From an uncultured Lewinella sp. (GTDB lineage: Bacteria; Bacteroidota; Bacteroidia; Chitinophagales; Saprospiraceae): a stretch of DNA of 52,975 bases. The notes below the pieces were generated by a model, which saw only the letters and a list, made by a program, of their open reading frames with translations, did not search any database and had not been told where the DNA came from. Position numbers and translations under genes: made by a program. Below, piece by piece: positions 1-9,624 of this stretch. The stretch is taken from contig CALMYQ010000166.1 of NCBI GenBank assembly GCA_937873655.1, positions 1-52,975 of the forward strand. Direction: 5' to 3'. The stretch's first letter is position 1; every line of letters begins with the position of its first letter.

Positions 1-183
1 AAAACTTAGTGGCCTGAGTGCCCTGAGTGGTTCAACTGGATTGAAGAATGAAGATTACATGACGTATGATTGTTGATGTTTGCATTCCGTGCAAGAAACG
101 GTAAAACTTAGTGGCCTGAGTGCCCTGAGTGGTTCAACTGGATTGAAGAATGAAGATCACATGACGTATGATTGTTGATGTTT
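1..183. repeat. 81-bp direct repeat, two copies
   Basis: Bases 1-81 and 103-183 are the same 81-bp sequence with one difference seen (GATTAC in copy 1, GATCAC in copy 2), separated by 21 bp. The unit contains the word CCTGAGTGCCCTGAGTGG, which returns near the right end of the window (about 52844-52900). The second copy ends 14 bp before the start codon of the first gene, so the repeat forms that gene's immediate upstream region. Copy 1 begins at the window edge, so more copies may lie to the left. Confidence 0.9.
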
Positions 184-196
184 AAAAAAAACAACC

Positions 197-631
197 ATGA
201 ACCTCGAAATCATAGAAAAACCTTTCCACCTGGTCCTTTACGGCTTTTCCGGGACGGCTCAAAACGAAGACTACGCCGGCGCCGCCTTCAAGCTCATGGA
301 TAAAATGTGGCAGATCGTCAAGGCAAATCATCTCAACAACAAAGGTCGGAATATCTGGGTTTATGAGCCGGATAAAAAGGTATTTGCCGGTGTCGAACTG
401 GAAAAACCTTATGAAGGTACGGACCTGGAAAAAAAAGCAATAACCCTGGATCAATACGCCTGGTATAAACATATCGGTCCCTACAACCTGATCAAAAAAG
501 CCGGACTGGCCATGCAGGAGGAATTGGAAAAGACGGGCATAGAGGTCAGGTTACCCTATATTGAGATATACGGCCATTGGACCAATGATGAAACAAAGCT
601 TGAAACGGAACTGCTGATGGCGGTCAAATGA
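197..631 (+). CDS. GyrI-like / AraC effector-binding domain protein
   Basis: A 144-aa stand-alone protein resembling the GyrI-like small-molecule-binding fold (the effector-binding domain of AraC/BmrR-type regulators). Visible family features are the opening beta-strand with EKPF, the aromatic stretch WVYEPDKKVFAGVE, the segment YAWYKHIGPYNLI (family pattern Y....H.G.Y..l), and the C-terminal PYIEIYGHW followed by acidic residues. No DNA-binding domain is present, so it is more likely a soluble ligand-binding or hydrolase-like cytoplasmic protein than a regulator. The ATG follows an A-rich stretch, as is usual in Bacteroidota. The family assignment is fairly secure; the ligand is unknown. Confidence 0.75.
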   Translation: MNLEIIEKPFHLVLYGFSGTAQNEDYAGAAFKLMDKMWQIVKANHLNNKGRNIWVYEPDKKVFAGVELEKPYEGTDLEKKAITLDQYAWYKHIGPYNLIKKAGLAMQEELEKTGIEVRLPYIEIYGHWTNDETKLETELLMAVK

Positions 632-754
632 TTCAACCCGGCCTTTTGGAAAATTGATTTTTTACGGTGGTTTATTTGCTTTGATAATCAAACTGCTTAT
701 TTTTTAGCGGAATAATCCTACATTCAGGCGGTAAACCGATAAATCCGCTCACTT

Positions 755-3514
755 ATGCTATCAGCCGGCTTCTCCGTTCGATGCGGCCATACCCATGGTA
801 ATTGCTGCAATCGCCTCCGTCTATGGGCACTCTTGCCCATTTTTTTCTTCCAATGGATCAGCGTGAATGCCCAGAAAGCCGCCATCCCCAAACCGGAAGA
901 AGTGATCGGCTTTGAGGTCGGTTCGGATTTTCACCTGGCCACTTACGAACAATCCCTGGCCTATTTCCGCAAACTGGCGGAGGTCAGCGATCTGGTGGAT
1001 CTGAAATACGCCGGTAAAACCTCCGAAGGGCGCCCCTGGTACTATGTGCTGATATCGTCCGCGGACAACCTCAGGAATATCGACCGGTACAAGGCCTTGT
1101 CGCAACAACTGGCCCACCCCGGCAACCTGACCCGGGAAGAAGCCCGCCGCCTGGCCCGGGAAGGTAAGGCGATCGTCGACATCAGCGGGGGACTGCATGC
1201 CTCCGAAGTGGCCGGCGCCCAGCACATCATCACGCTGGCCTATGATTTGCTCAGCCGCGCAGAAGATCCGAAGATCAGCGCTATCCTGAACAATGTCATT
1301 CTGGTATTGTGGCCGTCGCTCAACCCGGACGGGCAGGATATCATCGCCGACTGGTACCTCAGCAACGTCGGCACCCCTTACGAAACCGCCCCGACGCCCT
1401 GGCTCTACCAGAAATACGTGGGCCACGACAACAACCGGGACGCCTACATGCTCAACATGCTCGAATCCCGGGTGGTGGGCCGGACCTGGCGTGACTGGGA
1501 ACCCAATATCATCTATGTGCACCACCAGTCGTCACCCTTCCCGACCCGCATCTGGCTGCCGCCTTTCGCCGAACCCATCGCCCCCCAGACGCCGCCCATC
1601 GTAGCCCGCGAAACCAACATGATCGGGATGGCCATGGCGCAGGAACTGGAAACCGAAGGCCTCCCCGGCGCCGTCCACATGGGGCAGGGGTTCGACGCCT
1701 GGTATCCGGGGTATATTGATTACCTGCCCGTCCTGCAAAATATCCCGTCGTTCTGGACGGAAACGGCCCTTTACCGCTACGCTACGCCCTACTTCTATAC
1801 CATCCGCGATTTCCCGAAGGACCGCGCTGATTTTCGGGCGGAGTCCCTCTACCCCAGCACCTGGAAAGGCGGGTGGTGGCGCCTGAGCGATGCCATGCAA
1901 TACATGCAAACCGCCTCCATCGCCGTGCTGGATTATGCGGCCAAATACAAGGAGACCCTGTTGTTCAACAAATATCAATCGGCCGTCCAGATCATTGAAA
2001 AATACCGGCAGGAACCGCCCTACGCGTATTTCATTCCGCAAAAACAGCGCGATCCGGCCCGGCCGGTGGAATTGCTCCGCCGACTGGCTTTTAACGGGGT
2101 AAGAATCGATCAACTGGACCGGGAAATGGCCTTTGAGGGAAATACCTACCCCAAAGGCACCTGGGTCATCCCCATGGACCAGGAATTTGCGGCGCTCGCC
2201 CGGCAGGTGCTGGAGGTGCAGGTATACCCCGATCTGAGGGAGTCGCCGGACGGACCGCTGGAGCAACCCTATGATGCAGCCGGGTGGACCCTGCCGTTCC
2301 AGATGGAAGTGCAGGTGACGGCCGCCTACAGCCCGCTGCCGGAAGACCTCAGGGCCGCCCTCATACCCGTGAGCGGTACCCCGATCGACCCGGAGCAGGA
2401 CGGCGAAAAAGACCTCAGCAAGGTCGATTTTGCACCTGGCGCGGGTTTCAATACCAACGCGGTGGCCGCCGGCATTCAGCCCCTGCCCGGATCCCTGCGC
2501 GGCGAAGGCGCCATTCTCACCCTGGATCCGAAAGAAAATAACACCTACCGGGTCATCGGAGAAGCGTTGAGCCTTGGACTGGAAGTGGTTTACCTGCCCG
2601 ATACAAGGACCTACGGTATAAAAAGCGCTACCCGCAGCCAGATGCAGCAATGGGTGGACGATTTTGCCGTCAACGGAACCCTGACCGCCAAAGCATCCGG
2701 CGCGCGCGTACAACCGCGGATTGCCGTGTACCGCCCCTGGACGGCCAGTATGGATATGGGCTGGACCCGTTGGCTGCTCGATAATTTCGGCATCCCCTAT
2801 ACCTCGATCCGGAATGCAGACTTCTGGGCCGGCAACCTGAACGACCGGTTTGACATTATCCTGATGGCCTCGGAAAGACCCCGCACGATTGAGAACGGTT
2901 TGCAGAAAGGTTCGGCTCCACCCCGGTACGAAGGCGGCCTGGGCGCCGAAGGCAGCCGCAACCTGGACCTGTTCGTCGCCAACGGCGGCACCCTGGTCTG
3001 CCTCAACCAAAGCAGCGATTATGCCATCAGCGCCCTGCATTTGCCGGTTAAAAATGCTGTTAGCGGACTGAACCGCGCCCAGTTCTTTACCGGCGGGTCC
3101 ATCCTGGAAGCCGATTGCAACGACCGCCACCCCGTGATGGCCGGCATGACCGAATCCGCGAGCGTTTTTGTGGACGACAGCCCGGTATTCAGTACCCTGG
3201 AAGGGTTCAAAGGCGAGGTGCTTGCCCGGTACCAGGAGAAGGGCTCCCCGCTTCGGTCCGGCTATCTGGTCGGTGAAAAATACCTGAACGGCCAGGCCGC
3301 CGCACTGGATGTCGAGCATGGCAAAGGGCATGTGCTCCTGTTCGGTTTTCAGCCGCAATGGCGCGGGCAGCCGATGGGGACTTACCGGATTTTATTCAAT
3401 GCTTTGTTCTATACAAAAGAGGTGGCTCAAAGCCGGCATCCGATTAAGGAGGGGTGGTTGAAAATCCTATCTGCCGAGCCGGCTCAAAAGCAGGAAGGGC
3501 AGGAAAAAAAATAA
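755..3514 (+). CDS. secreted M14-family zinc carboxypeptidase
   Basis: A 919-aa protein with a signal-peptide-like N-terminus (hydrophobic stretch around residues 22-37, cleavage probably after NAQ). The M14 zinc peptidase domain is at about residues 60-400: GGLHASEV gives the HxxE zinc ligands (H148, E151), NPDGQD and a GHDNNRDAY substrate-binding stretch follow, IYVHHQ (H256/H257) supplies the third ligand, and SFWTETALY (E336) is the probable catalytic glutamate. The long C-terminal half (about residues 420-900) looks like the glutamine-amidotransferase-like/beta-rich region found in large Bacteroidota M14 peptidases. It is predicted to trim peptides in the periplasm or outside the cell. 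The next gene starts 41 bp downstream on the same strand and also encodes an exported protein, so co-expression is possible. Substrate is unknown. Confidence 0.85.
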   Translation: MLSAGFSVRCGHTHGNCCNRLRLWALLPIFFFQWISVNAQKAAIPKPEEVIGFEVGSDFHLATYEQSLAYFRKLAEVSDLVDLKYAGKTSEGRPWYYVLISSADNLRNIDRYKALSQQLAHPGNLTREEARRLAREGKAIVDISGGLHASEVAGAQHIITLAYDLLSRAEDPKISAILNNVILVLWPSLNPDGQDIIADWYLSNVGTPYETAPTPWLYQKYVGHDNNRDAYMLNMLESRVVGRTWRDWEPNIIYVHHQSSPFPTRIWLPPFAEPIAPQTPPIVARETNMIGMAMAQELETEGLPGAVHMGQGFDAWYPGYIDYLPVLQNIPSFWTETALYRYATPYFYTIRDFPKDRADFRAESLYPSTWKGGWWRLSDAMQYMQTASIAVLDYAAKYKETLLFNKYQSAVQIIEKYRQEPPYAYFIPQKQRDPARPVELLRRLAFNGVRIDQLDREMAFEGNTYPKGTWVIPMDQEFAALARQVLEVQVYPDLRESPDGPLEQPYDAAGWTLPFQMEVQVTAAYSPLPEDLRAALIPVSGTPIDPEQDGEKDLSKVDFAPGAGFNTNAVAAGIQPLPGSLRGEGAILTLDPKENNTYRVIGEALSLGLEVVYLPDTRTYGIKSATRSQMQQWVDDFAVNGTLTAKASGARVQPRIAVYRPWTASMDMGWTRWLLDNFGIPYTSIRNADFWAGNLNDRFDIILMASERPRTIENGLQKGSAPPRYEGGLGAEGSRNLDLFVANGGTLVCLNQSSDYAISALHLPVKNAVSGLNRAQFFTGGSILEADCNDRHPVMAGMTESASVFVDDSPVFSTLEGFKGEVLARYQEKGSPLRSGYLVGEKYLNGQAAALDVEHGKGHVLLFGFQPQWRGQPMGTYRILFNALFYTKEVAQSRHPIKEGWLKILSAEPAQKQEGQEKK

Positions 3515-3555
3515 CTTGTGATTCTTCTTATTTTATTTTGAAAAAGCAATAGACT

Positions 3556-6534
3556 ATGCATTGGACTGGTTTGAAAAAAACTGAAAAACGGGGCATCGTT
3601 AGGGGAACTATTGCAAACGGCTCATTATTGATCATACTCCTCGCCCTGCTCCCGCTCGGGCTCTTCGCACAACGAGTGGATAACCCTCTCTCCCAGGACC
3701 TTAAATGGAGGAACATTGGCCCGGCGAACATGATGGGGCGCATTGCCGACATCGACGCGCTGAATTCTGACTATCGCCATGTACTTTGCGCCTCGGCTTC
3801 CGGCGGCGTATTCAAATCCACCAACGGCGGCCTGACCTGGGACCCCGTTTTCGACCGGTACGGCGCGGGCTCTATCGGGTCGGTTGCCCTGTTTCAGGCC
3901 AATCCCGATATCATCTGGGTGGGAACCGGCGAGGCCGCCAACCGGAACAGCAGCGGGTGGGGCGACGGGCTCTACCGCTCCACCGACGGCGGCAAGACCT
4001 TTCAGCATCTTGGGTTTGAAAATACGCACCATATCGCTGATATCGCTTTGCACCCTACGGATCCGGATATCGCCTATGTCGCAGCCGTCGGCCACCTGTG
4101 GGGATACAGCGGCGACCGCGGCCTGTACAAGACCACCGACGGCGGCAAAACCTGGACCAAACTCACCAATGGACTACCCGGCGACGGCAAAACCGGCTGT
4201 ACCGAGATCGTCATGAGCCCCAAAAATCCCAATGTGCTGCTGGCCGGATTCTACCAACGCCTGCGCGAGCCCTATTGGTACACCAGCGGCGGCCCCAACG
4301 GCGGCATTTTCAAGAGTACCGACGGCGGCAGATCCTGGCACAAGGTCACCAAAGGCCTGCCGACCGGCGAAACAGGCATGATCGACATCTCCATTTGCCG
4401 CAAGTTTCCCAATACCATCGTGGCAGCGGTCGAAGCCGACGAAAACCTGCCGCCCGGCGTACCCGGCTCCGGGGTCTACCGCTCGGATGACGGCGGCGAC
4501 AGCTGGAAATTCATGCTCAAGCACGCGGTCCGGCCATTCTACCACGGCCAGATCGAGATCGACCCGGTGGATCCTCAGAATATTTACGTCGTTTCCCGGG
4601 GATTCATGATCTCAAACGACGGCGGCAAGACCTTCCACGACCGGCGCTGGCGTACCGACGGCGGCGATGATCACGCCATGTGGATCGCCCCTTACGACCA
4701 TAAGATCATGTACCTGGGCACGGATCAGGGCTTGCGGTTGAGTGTCGACGGCGGCGAGACCTTCCTTTCGTTCAATAATATAGCCATTGGTCAGTATTAC
4801 GCCATCGGCACGGACATGCGCGACCCTTATTGGGTCATGGGCGGCCTCCAGGACAACGGCCTCTGGATCGGCCCCAGCAACAGCCGGGAAGTGCGCGGCA
4901 TCCTCAACGAACACAATACCTGGGTAGGGGAGGGCGACGGATTTCACTCCCAGATCGACCCGACGGACTGGCGCACCCTCTACCTCGTCAACCATGTCGG
5001 TTTCTGCGCACGCCTCAACCTCGAAACCCGCGAGCATACCTATATCACGCCGACCCCCGAAACGGTCGTCAACTTTGGCGATTATTTCGACCCGCTCTTT
5101 CCGGATTCGATGATCCGGTATACCATTTATCCGGGTGAGCATTGGTTTTACGGCGAACGCCCTGAGCGCCCGCTGTTGCCGCCGCAGTTCCGCTTCAACT
5201 GGAGCAGCCCCCTGGTGATGTCGCCCAATAACCCGCGCACGATCTATTTCGGCGGCAGCTATCTGTTCAAATCGGTCGACCGCGGCGAAACCTGGCGCAT
5301 CATCAGTCCGGATCTCACGGGAAATGACCCCAAATGGCGCAACCCTTCCGAAAGCGGCCACCTGACCAACAGCGTTACCGGCGGAGAGAACCACTTCACC
5401 ATCATCACCATCGGCGAATCACCGGTGAATGAAGCCGTGGTCTGGGCCGGAACCGACGACGGCTTTGTGCAGGTCAGCCGCAACGGCGGGACGACCTGGA
5501 CCGAAGTCGGCAAAAACCTGCCCGGCATGTCCCGGCGATACTGGATCAGTCGCGTGACCCCTTCCTCCCATGTGGAAGGCCGCTGCTACGTGACCGTCGA
5601 CGGGCACCGCAACGATGATATGAAACCCTATGTTTTTGTAACGGAGGACTTCGGCGCTACCTGGACCAATATCACCGCCGATCTGCCGCCGGATTTCAGC
5701 GTCTACGTCATCAAGGAGGACCCGGTCAACCCGGACCTGCTCTTTGTCGGAACGGAGGAAGCGGTCCATTTTTCCTGGAATCGCGGTAAAGAATGGCACG
5801 AACTCATGGCCGATATGCCCACCGTGGCCATCCATGACCTGGTGATCCATCCGCGCGACGGCGACCTGATTGCCGGCACCCACGGGCGCAGCATCTGGAT
5901 ACTGGACGATATCAGCCCTTTGCGCCAGTTGAACGACGGCATGATGAATAATTCCCTGTATCTCTTTCACTCCCGGAGAGCTACAAAATGGGTACAGGTG
6001 AATACCGGCCGGAAACAACCCGCATTCGAATTCCGGGGCGAAAATCCGAGGCCTGGCGCAGCCATCCAGTTCTACCTTGCCGAACCTGCACCGGATAGCG
6101 TGACCATCCGGGTAGAAGATGAAATAACCGGCCATGCCCTGGCGTGGAAGGCGCCGGCTCATGCAGGCATCAACCGGGTTTACTGGGATATGGCCTTCCC
6201 GCCCAACGACGAAGCAGGTAATGCTGCCCGGTATACCCTGGAGGAAGGGATTGCTGTCCTGAAAACACGGGTGGAGATCCCGGCATTGCGCGACAGCCTG
6301 GCGGTAGTGGAACGTCAGTTGTCCGGCGCAGGGATCAGCCCGAAACGCCTCAACCGGGTGCGCAGCAACCTGGTCAGGGACTTTGCAGGGTATGCCCTGG
6401 GTAAACCGTTATTCGGATCCAGAATCGGAGAATGGGAAGCTCCTTCCGGTCATTACAAAGTAACGGTTGAGGCCGGCGGGAGTAAGGCGACCAACTGGAT
6501 CGAGATCCGGGAGGATCCTTTGAAATCGCCTTGA
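3556..6534 (+). CDS. exported Asp-box beta-propeller (VPS10/sortilin-like) protein
   Basis: A 992-aa protein with a signal peptide (hydrophobic residues about 21-38, ending LFAQ). It carries about ten Asp-box/BNR motifs of the form S-x-D-x-G-x-T-W, among them STNGGLTW, STDGGKTF, TTDGGKTW, STDGGRSW, SDDGGDSW, SVDGGETF, SVDRGETW, SRNGGTTW and TEDFGATW. These predict one or two large beta-propellers of the type annotated as sortilin/VPS10 or 'photosystem II stability factor-like' glycosyl hydrolase. The last ~180 residues are a separate, partly helical domain. No catalytic residues can be assigned, so binding may be the role rather than hydrolysis. It lies between two other exported hydrolase-type genes on the same strand. 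Confidence 0.8.
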   Translation: MHWTGLKKTEKRGIVRGTIANGSLLIILLALLPLGLFAQRVDNPLSQDLKWRNIGPANMMGRIADIDALNSDYRHVLCASASGGVFKSTNGGLTWDPVFDRYGAGSIGSVALFQANPDIIWVGTGEAANRNSSGWGDGLYRSTDGGKTFQHLGFENTHHIADIALHPTDPDIAYVAAVGHLWGYSGDRGLYKTTDGGKTWTKLTNGLPGDGKTGCTEIVMSPKNPNVLLAGFYQRLREPYWYTSGGPNGGIFKSTDGGRSWHKVTKGLPTGETGMIDISICRKFPNTIVAAVEADENLPPGVPGSGVYRSDDGGDSWKFMLKHAVRPFYHGQIEIDPVDPQNIYVVSRGFMISNDGGKTFHDRRWRTDGGDDHAMWIAPYDHKIMYLGTDQGLRLSVDGGETFLSFNNIAIGQYYAIGTDMRDPYWVMGGLQDNGLWIGPSNSREVRGILNEHNTWVGEGDGFHSQIDPTDWRTLYLVNHVGFCARLNLETREHTYITPTPETVVNFGDYFDPLFPDSMIRYTIYPGEHWFYGERPERPLLPPQFRFNWSSPLVMSPNNPRTIYFGGSYLFKSVDRGETWRIISPDLTGNDPKWRNPSESGHLTNSVTGGENHFTIITIGESPVNEAVVWAGTDDGFVQVSRNGGTTWTEVGKNLPGMSRRYWISRVTPSSHVEGRCYVTVDGHRNDDMKPYVFVTEDFGATWTNITADLPPDFSVYVIKEDPVNPDLLFVGTEEAVHFSWNRGKEWHELMADMPTVAIHDLVIHPRDGDLIAGTHGRSIWILDDISPLRQLNDGMMNNSLYLFHSRRATKWVQVNTGRKQPAFEFRGENPRPGAAIQFYLAEPAPDSVTIRVEDEITGHALAWKAPAHAGINRVYWDMAFPPNDEAGNAARYTLEEGIAVLKTRVEIPALRDSLAVVERQLSGAGISPKRLNRVRSNLVRDFAGYALGKPLFGSRIGEWEAPSGHYKVTVEAGGSKATNWIEIREDPLKSP

Positions 6535-6734
6535 AACAGGATGGTGGGCTTGTTGCAATCCTGGTGAATATGGTGTATATTTGGTCGGTATTATTTCAAA
6601 AAAGCTTTAGGCAGAAAAATCAATTTCGAAATATTTGAAACCTCAGATTGAAAGAGAAAAAGTGCTGGTTTATGAAAAACAAGCCGCCTGACGATGCCCG
6701 GATCCGGCACATTTTGGATGCAAAGAAGCCAACA

Positions 6735-8813
6735 ATGAACAAAACGATTATTCCAACAATTCTACTCCTGGCCATTGTAGGCTGCAAAGATACCCTGCCC
6801 GATAACACCGTTCGGGTTGATTCCCCCGACAAGAACATCAGCGCGTACATTTTTCTGCTCAACGGCGGCATTCCGGCCTACACGGTATCTTATGACGGAA
6901 AGACGGTCATCGACACTTCAACGCTGGGCTTTGAATTCAAAGATATGCCGCCCCTGACGGGCAATCTGGAATTGGTGGCTACCGAGACCGGCGGCGAGAA
7001 CGTCACCTGGGAAATGCCGTGGGGCGAACAGCGCAAAGTAGTGAACAACTACAGCGAACTGCTCATCCAACTGAAAGAAGTTACCGCGCCCAACCGGCTG
7101 CTCAACCTCCGGTTCAGGGTGTACGACGACGGCCTGGGCTTTCGCATGGAATTCCCCGAGCAGCCGGCTATGCAAGAGGTTGTTATCATGGATGAAAATA
7201 CCCAGTTCAAGCTCACCGGCGACCATACCTGCTGGTGGATCCCCGGCGATTGGGATATCTACGAACACCTGTATAATACCACCAAATTTTCTGATATTGA
7301 CGCCATCGCCAAGCGGAATCACCCCGATCTGGCGCAATCCTATATCCCGGAAAATGCCGTCAATACGCCGGTCACCATGCGTACAGCCGACGGATTGCAC
7401 CTGAGTTTCCACGAGGCCGCCCTGGTGGACTACGCCGATATGACCCTCAAAGTCGATAAGGAACACCTGATGATGCAGAGCGAACTGGTGGGATCCGACC
7501 GCCTGGGGTACAAGGTCAAACGCAGCCTGCCGTTCACCACACCCTGGCGTACCATCCAGATCAGTGAGGATGCCAAAGGGTTGCTCGCCTCCAGGCTCAT
7601 CCTCAACCTGAACGAGCCCAGCAAACTGGACGATGTATCCTGGTTCAAACCCAAGAAATATGTGGGTATCTGGTGGGAAATGCACCTGAACAAATCAACC
7701 TGGGATATGGCCAGCGGTCGGCATGGGGCCACCACGGAAAATGCCAAACGGTATATCGATTTTGCGGCCGCCAACAACATCACCGGCGTCCTTGTGGAAG
7801 GCTGGAATACCGGCTGGGAACACTGGATCGGTTTCGAGGACCGCGAAGGCGTTTTTGATTTCGTAACGCCTTATCCGGATTATAACCTGGAAGAAGTGGT
7901 ACGCTACGGCCGGGAAAAAGGCGTAGACCTGATCATGCACCACGAAACCTCGGCAGCCCCGCGCACGTACGAACAGCAACTCGATACGGCTTATGCGCTG
8001 ATGCAAAAACTGGGCATCCATTCCGTCAAGACCGGCTACGTCGGCAAGATCATTCCCAAAGGCGAATACCACCACGGGCAGTGGATGGTCAACCATTACC
8101 AAAAAGTGATCGAGACGGCTGCGAAATACCAGATAGCCGTCAACGCGCACGAACCCATCAAGGATACCGGTTTGCGGCGGACCTGGCCGAACTTCATCTC
8201 CCGTGAAGGCATGCGCGGTCAGGAATTCAACGCCTGGGCTTCCGACGGCGGAAACCCGCCCGAACACCTGCCCATCGTGGCCTTTACCCGGATGTTGGGC
8301 GGACCGTTCGATTTTACGCCGGGGATCTTCCACATCAAATTGAAACCGTACAAGGAAAAGAACCAGATCAATACCACCCTGGCACAACAATTGGCGCTGT
8401 ACGTGGTCATCTACAGCCCGATCGAAATGGCAGCCGACCTGCCTGAATTTTATGAGAACCAGCCGGCTTTCCAATTCATCCGCGACGTCGGGGTCGATTG
8501 GGAAAAAACCGAGGTACTGGACGGTGAAGTCGGCGATTTCGTGACCATTGCCCGCCAGGAAAAAGGTACCGGTAATTGGTTTGTGGGCAGCATAACCGAT
8601 GAGAACAGCCGGAATATTACCATCAATTTCGACTTCCTGGAAAAAGGCGTCCAATACAAGGCCGCTATTTACAAGGACGGCCCCAACGCCCACTGGAATG
8701 ACAACCCCACCGATATCAGCATCGAAGAGGCGACCATCACGCGCAGCGACGAACTGGAGTTCCGGCTCGCCCCCGGCGGCGGCCTGGCGATCAGTTTGAT
8801 GAAGATAGAATGA
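6735..8813 (+). CDS. GH97 family glycoside hydrolase (alpha-glucosidase-like), lipoprotein
   Basis: About 692 aa from the ATG at 6735; an in-frame upstream ATG at 6648 would add 29 charged residues, but 6735 gives a proper lipoprotein signal (MNKTIIPTILLLAIVGC). The protein follows the GH97 layout: N-terminal beta-sandwich, central barrel, C-terminal beta domain. Recognisable barrel motifs are EGWNTGWEHW, MHHETSA, GYVGKI, VNAHEPIKDTGLRRTWPN and SREGMRGQEFNAW, then FTRMLGGPFDFTPGIF. The glutamates in NAHEP and RGQEF sit where inverting, calcium-dependent SusB-type members keep their metal-binding and acid residues, so alpha-glucoside hydrolysis at the cell surface is likely. No SusC/SusD pair is nearby. 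Confidence 0.88.
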   Translation: MNKTIIPTILLLAIVGCKDTLPDNTVRVDSPDKNISAYIFLLNGGIPAYTVSYDGKTVIDTSTLGFEFKDMPPLTGNLELVATETGGENVTWEMPWGEQRKVVNNYSELLIQLKEVTAPNRLLNLRFRVYDDGLGFRMEFPEQPAMQEVVIMDENTQFKLTGDHTCWWIPGDWDIYEHLYNTTKFSDIDAIAKRNHPDLAQSYIPENAVNTPVTMRTADGLHLSFHEAALVDYADMTLKVDKEHLMMQSELVGSDRLGYKVKRSLPFTTPWRTIQISEDAKGLLASRLILNLNEPSKLDDVSWFKPKKYVGIWWEMHLNKSTWDMASGRHGATTENAKRYIDFAAANNITGVLVEGWNTGWEHWIGFEDREGVFDFVTPYPDYNLEEVVRYGREKGVDLIMHHETSAAPRTYEQQLDTAYALMQKLGIHSVKTGYVGKIIPKGEYHHGQWMVNHYQKVIETAAKYQIAVNAHEPIKDTGLRRTWPNFISREGMRGQEFNAWASDGGNPPEHLPIVAFTRMLGGPFDFTPGIFHIKLKPYKEKNQINTTLAQQLALYVVIYSPIEMAADLPEFYENQPAFQFIRDVGVDWEKTEVLDGEVGDFVTIARQEKGTGNWFVGSITDENSRNITINFDFLEKGVQYKAAIYKDGPNAHWNDNPTDISIEEATITRSDELEFRLAPGGGLAISLMKIE

Positions 8814-8862
8814 TTGCGGCAGTCTATTCATCGCCACTTACCCAAGTCAAATCAGATACGGG

Positions 8863-9495
8863 ATGAAATTTGTTGACTTTGTAGGGCTGATAAGCAGTAT
8901 TCTCGGAATTGTAAGCTTTTTTCTTTTAGAGGGAAAGAAAAAGCTGAAAGCTGCCATTTTTTTCTTTGTATTTGCAGCGGCATTCCTGGCAGGAGGATAC
9001 TTTCTTAATACTTTTAAAAAGGAATCGGTTTTTGAGGATAAATACGAATACCTGATTGGCCGGGAATATCGGGATGTTCAGTCTTTGTTCATTGACCGTT
9101 ATAAGGGTTATGAAGGCTGGCTTGCCGGAGAGGAATTTTCTAACTCGGTTGTATTTCTTGAAAGGCCCCGTGAGGTGTTGTTGCTGGTCGGAAAAGTGAT
9201 CAGGATGAAAAAGGGGAAAGTAAGATTTAAAATAATGGATGTTCGTGCAATAGACAGCATTGAAGCCCAATACCTGCCGCCGGGGGAATATTATAGTTGT
9301 GAATCATCCGTATATTCAAATGGGCCTATCTTTCCAATCGGGATAATTGACACCCTTTCGACGCGTGAAGAGACGCCTTTCATTTCCGTATTAAAGGCCT
9401 ACTATATCAATAATCAATCACATAAAATTGAATCAATTCCGCCTTACGAAATAGAATGCGTCAGTTATTATTATGAAGAAGGGTATTTTGATTAG
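8863..9495 (+). CDS. hypothetical membrane protein
   Basis: A 210-aa protein that I do not recognise. Two hydrophobic segments sit at about residues 5-22 and 29-48, with a basic linker (EGKKKLK) between them, so the remaining ~160 residues form one soluble domain attached to the membrane. That domain is rich in aromatic residues and ends in an acidic YYYEEGYFD tail. The gene is distinctly more AT-rich and uses more A/T-ending codons than the surrounding GC-rich genes, which suggests later acquisition. It sits alone after the GH97 gene and about 130 bp before the histidine kinase. Confidence 0.6.
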   Translation: MKFVDFVGLISSILGIVSFFLLEGKKKLKAAIFFFVFAAAFLAGGYFLNTFKKESVFEDKYEYLIGREYRDVQSLFIDRYKGYEGWLAGEEFSNSVVFLERPREVLLLVGKVIRMKKGKVRFKIMDVRAIDSIEAQYLPPGEYYSCESSVYSNGPIFPIGIIDTLSTREETPFISVLKAYYINNQSHKIESIPPYEIECVSYYYEEGYFD

Positions 9496-9624
9496 GTTTT
9501 TTCTCAAGCGTATCCTTGACAGAACGGCTTTAGCTGGTGATTAACCTACAAATGGGGTTTGTTCACCGCAATAATTTCTCCATCCCCTCAATTCTCGTCA
9601 ACTTTGAAGCTAACTCGGAAATGG

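Noticed and set aside
1532..3358. 608-codon minus-strand ORF opposite the M14 peptidase
   Set aside because: It is the antisense of a GC-rich gene; no domains, and the plus strand has clear zinc-peptidase motifs.
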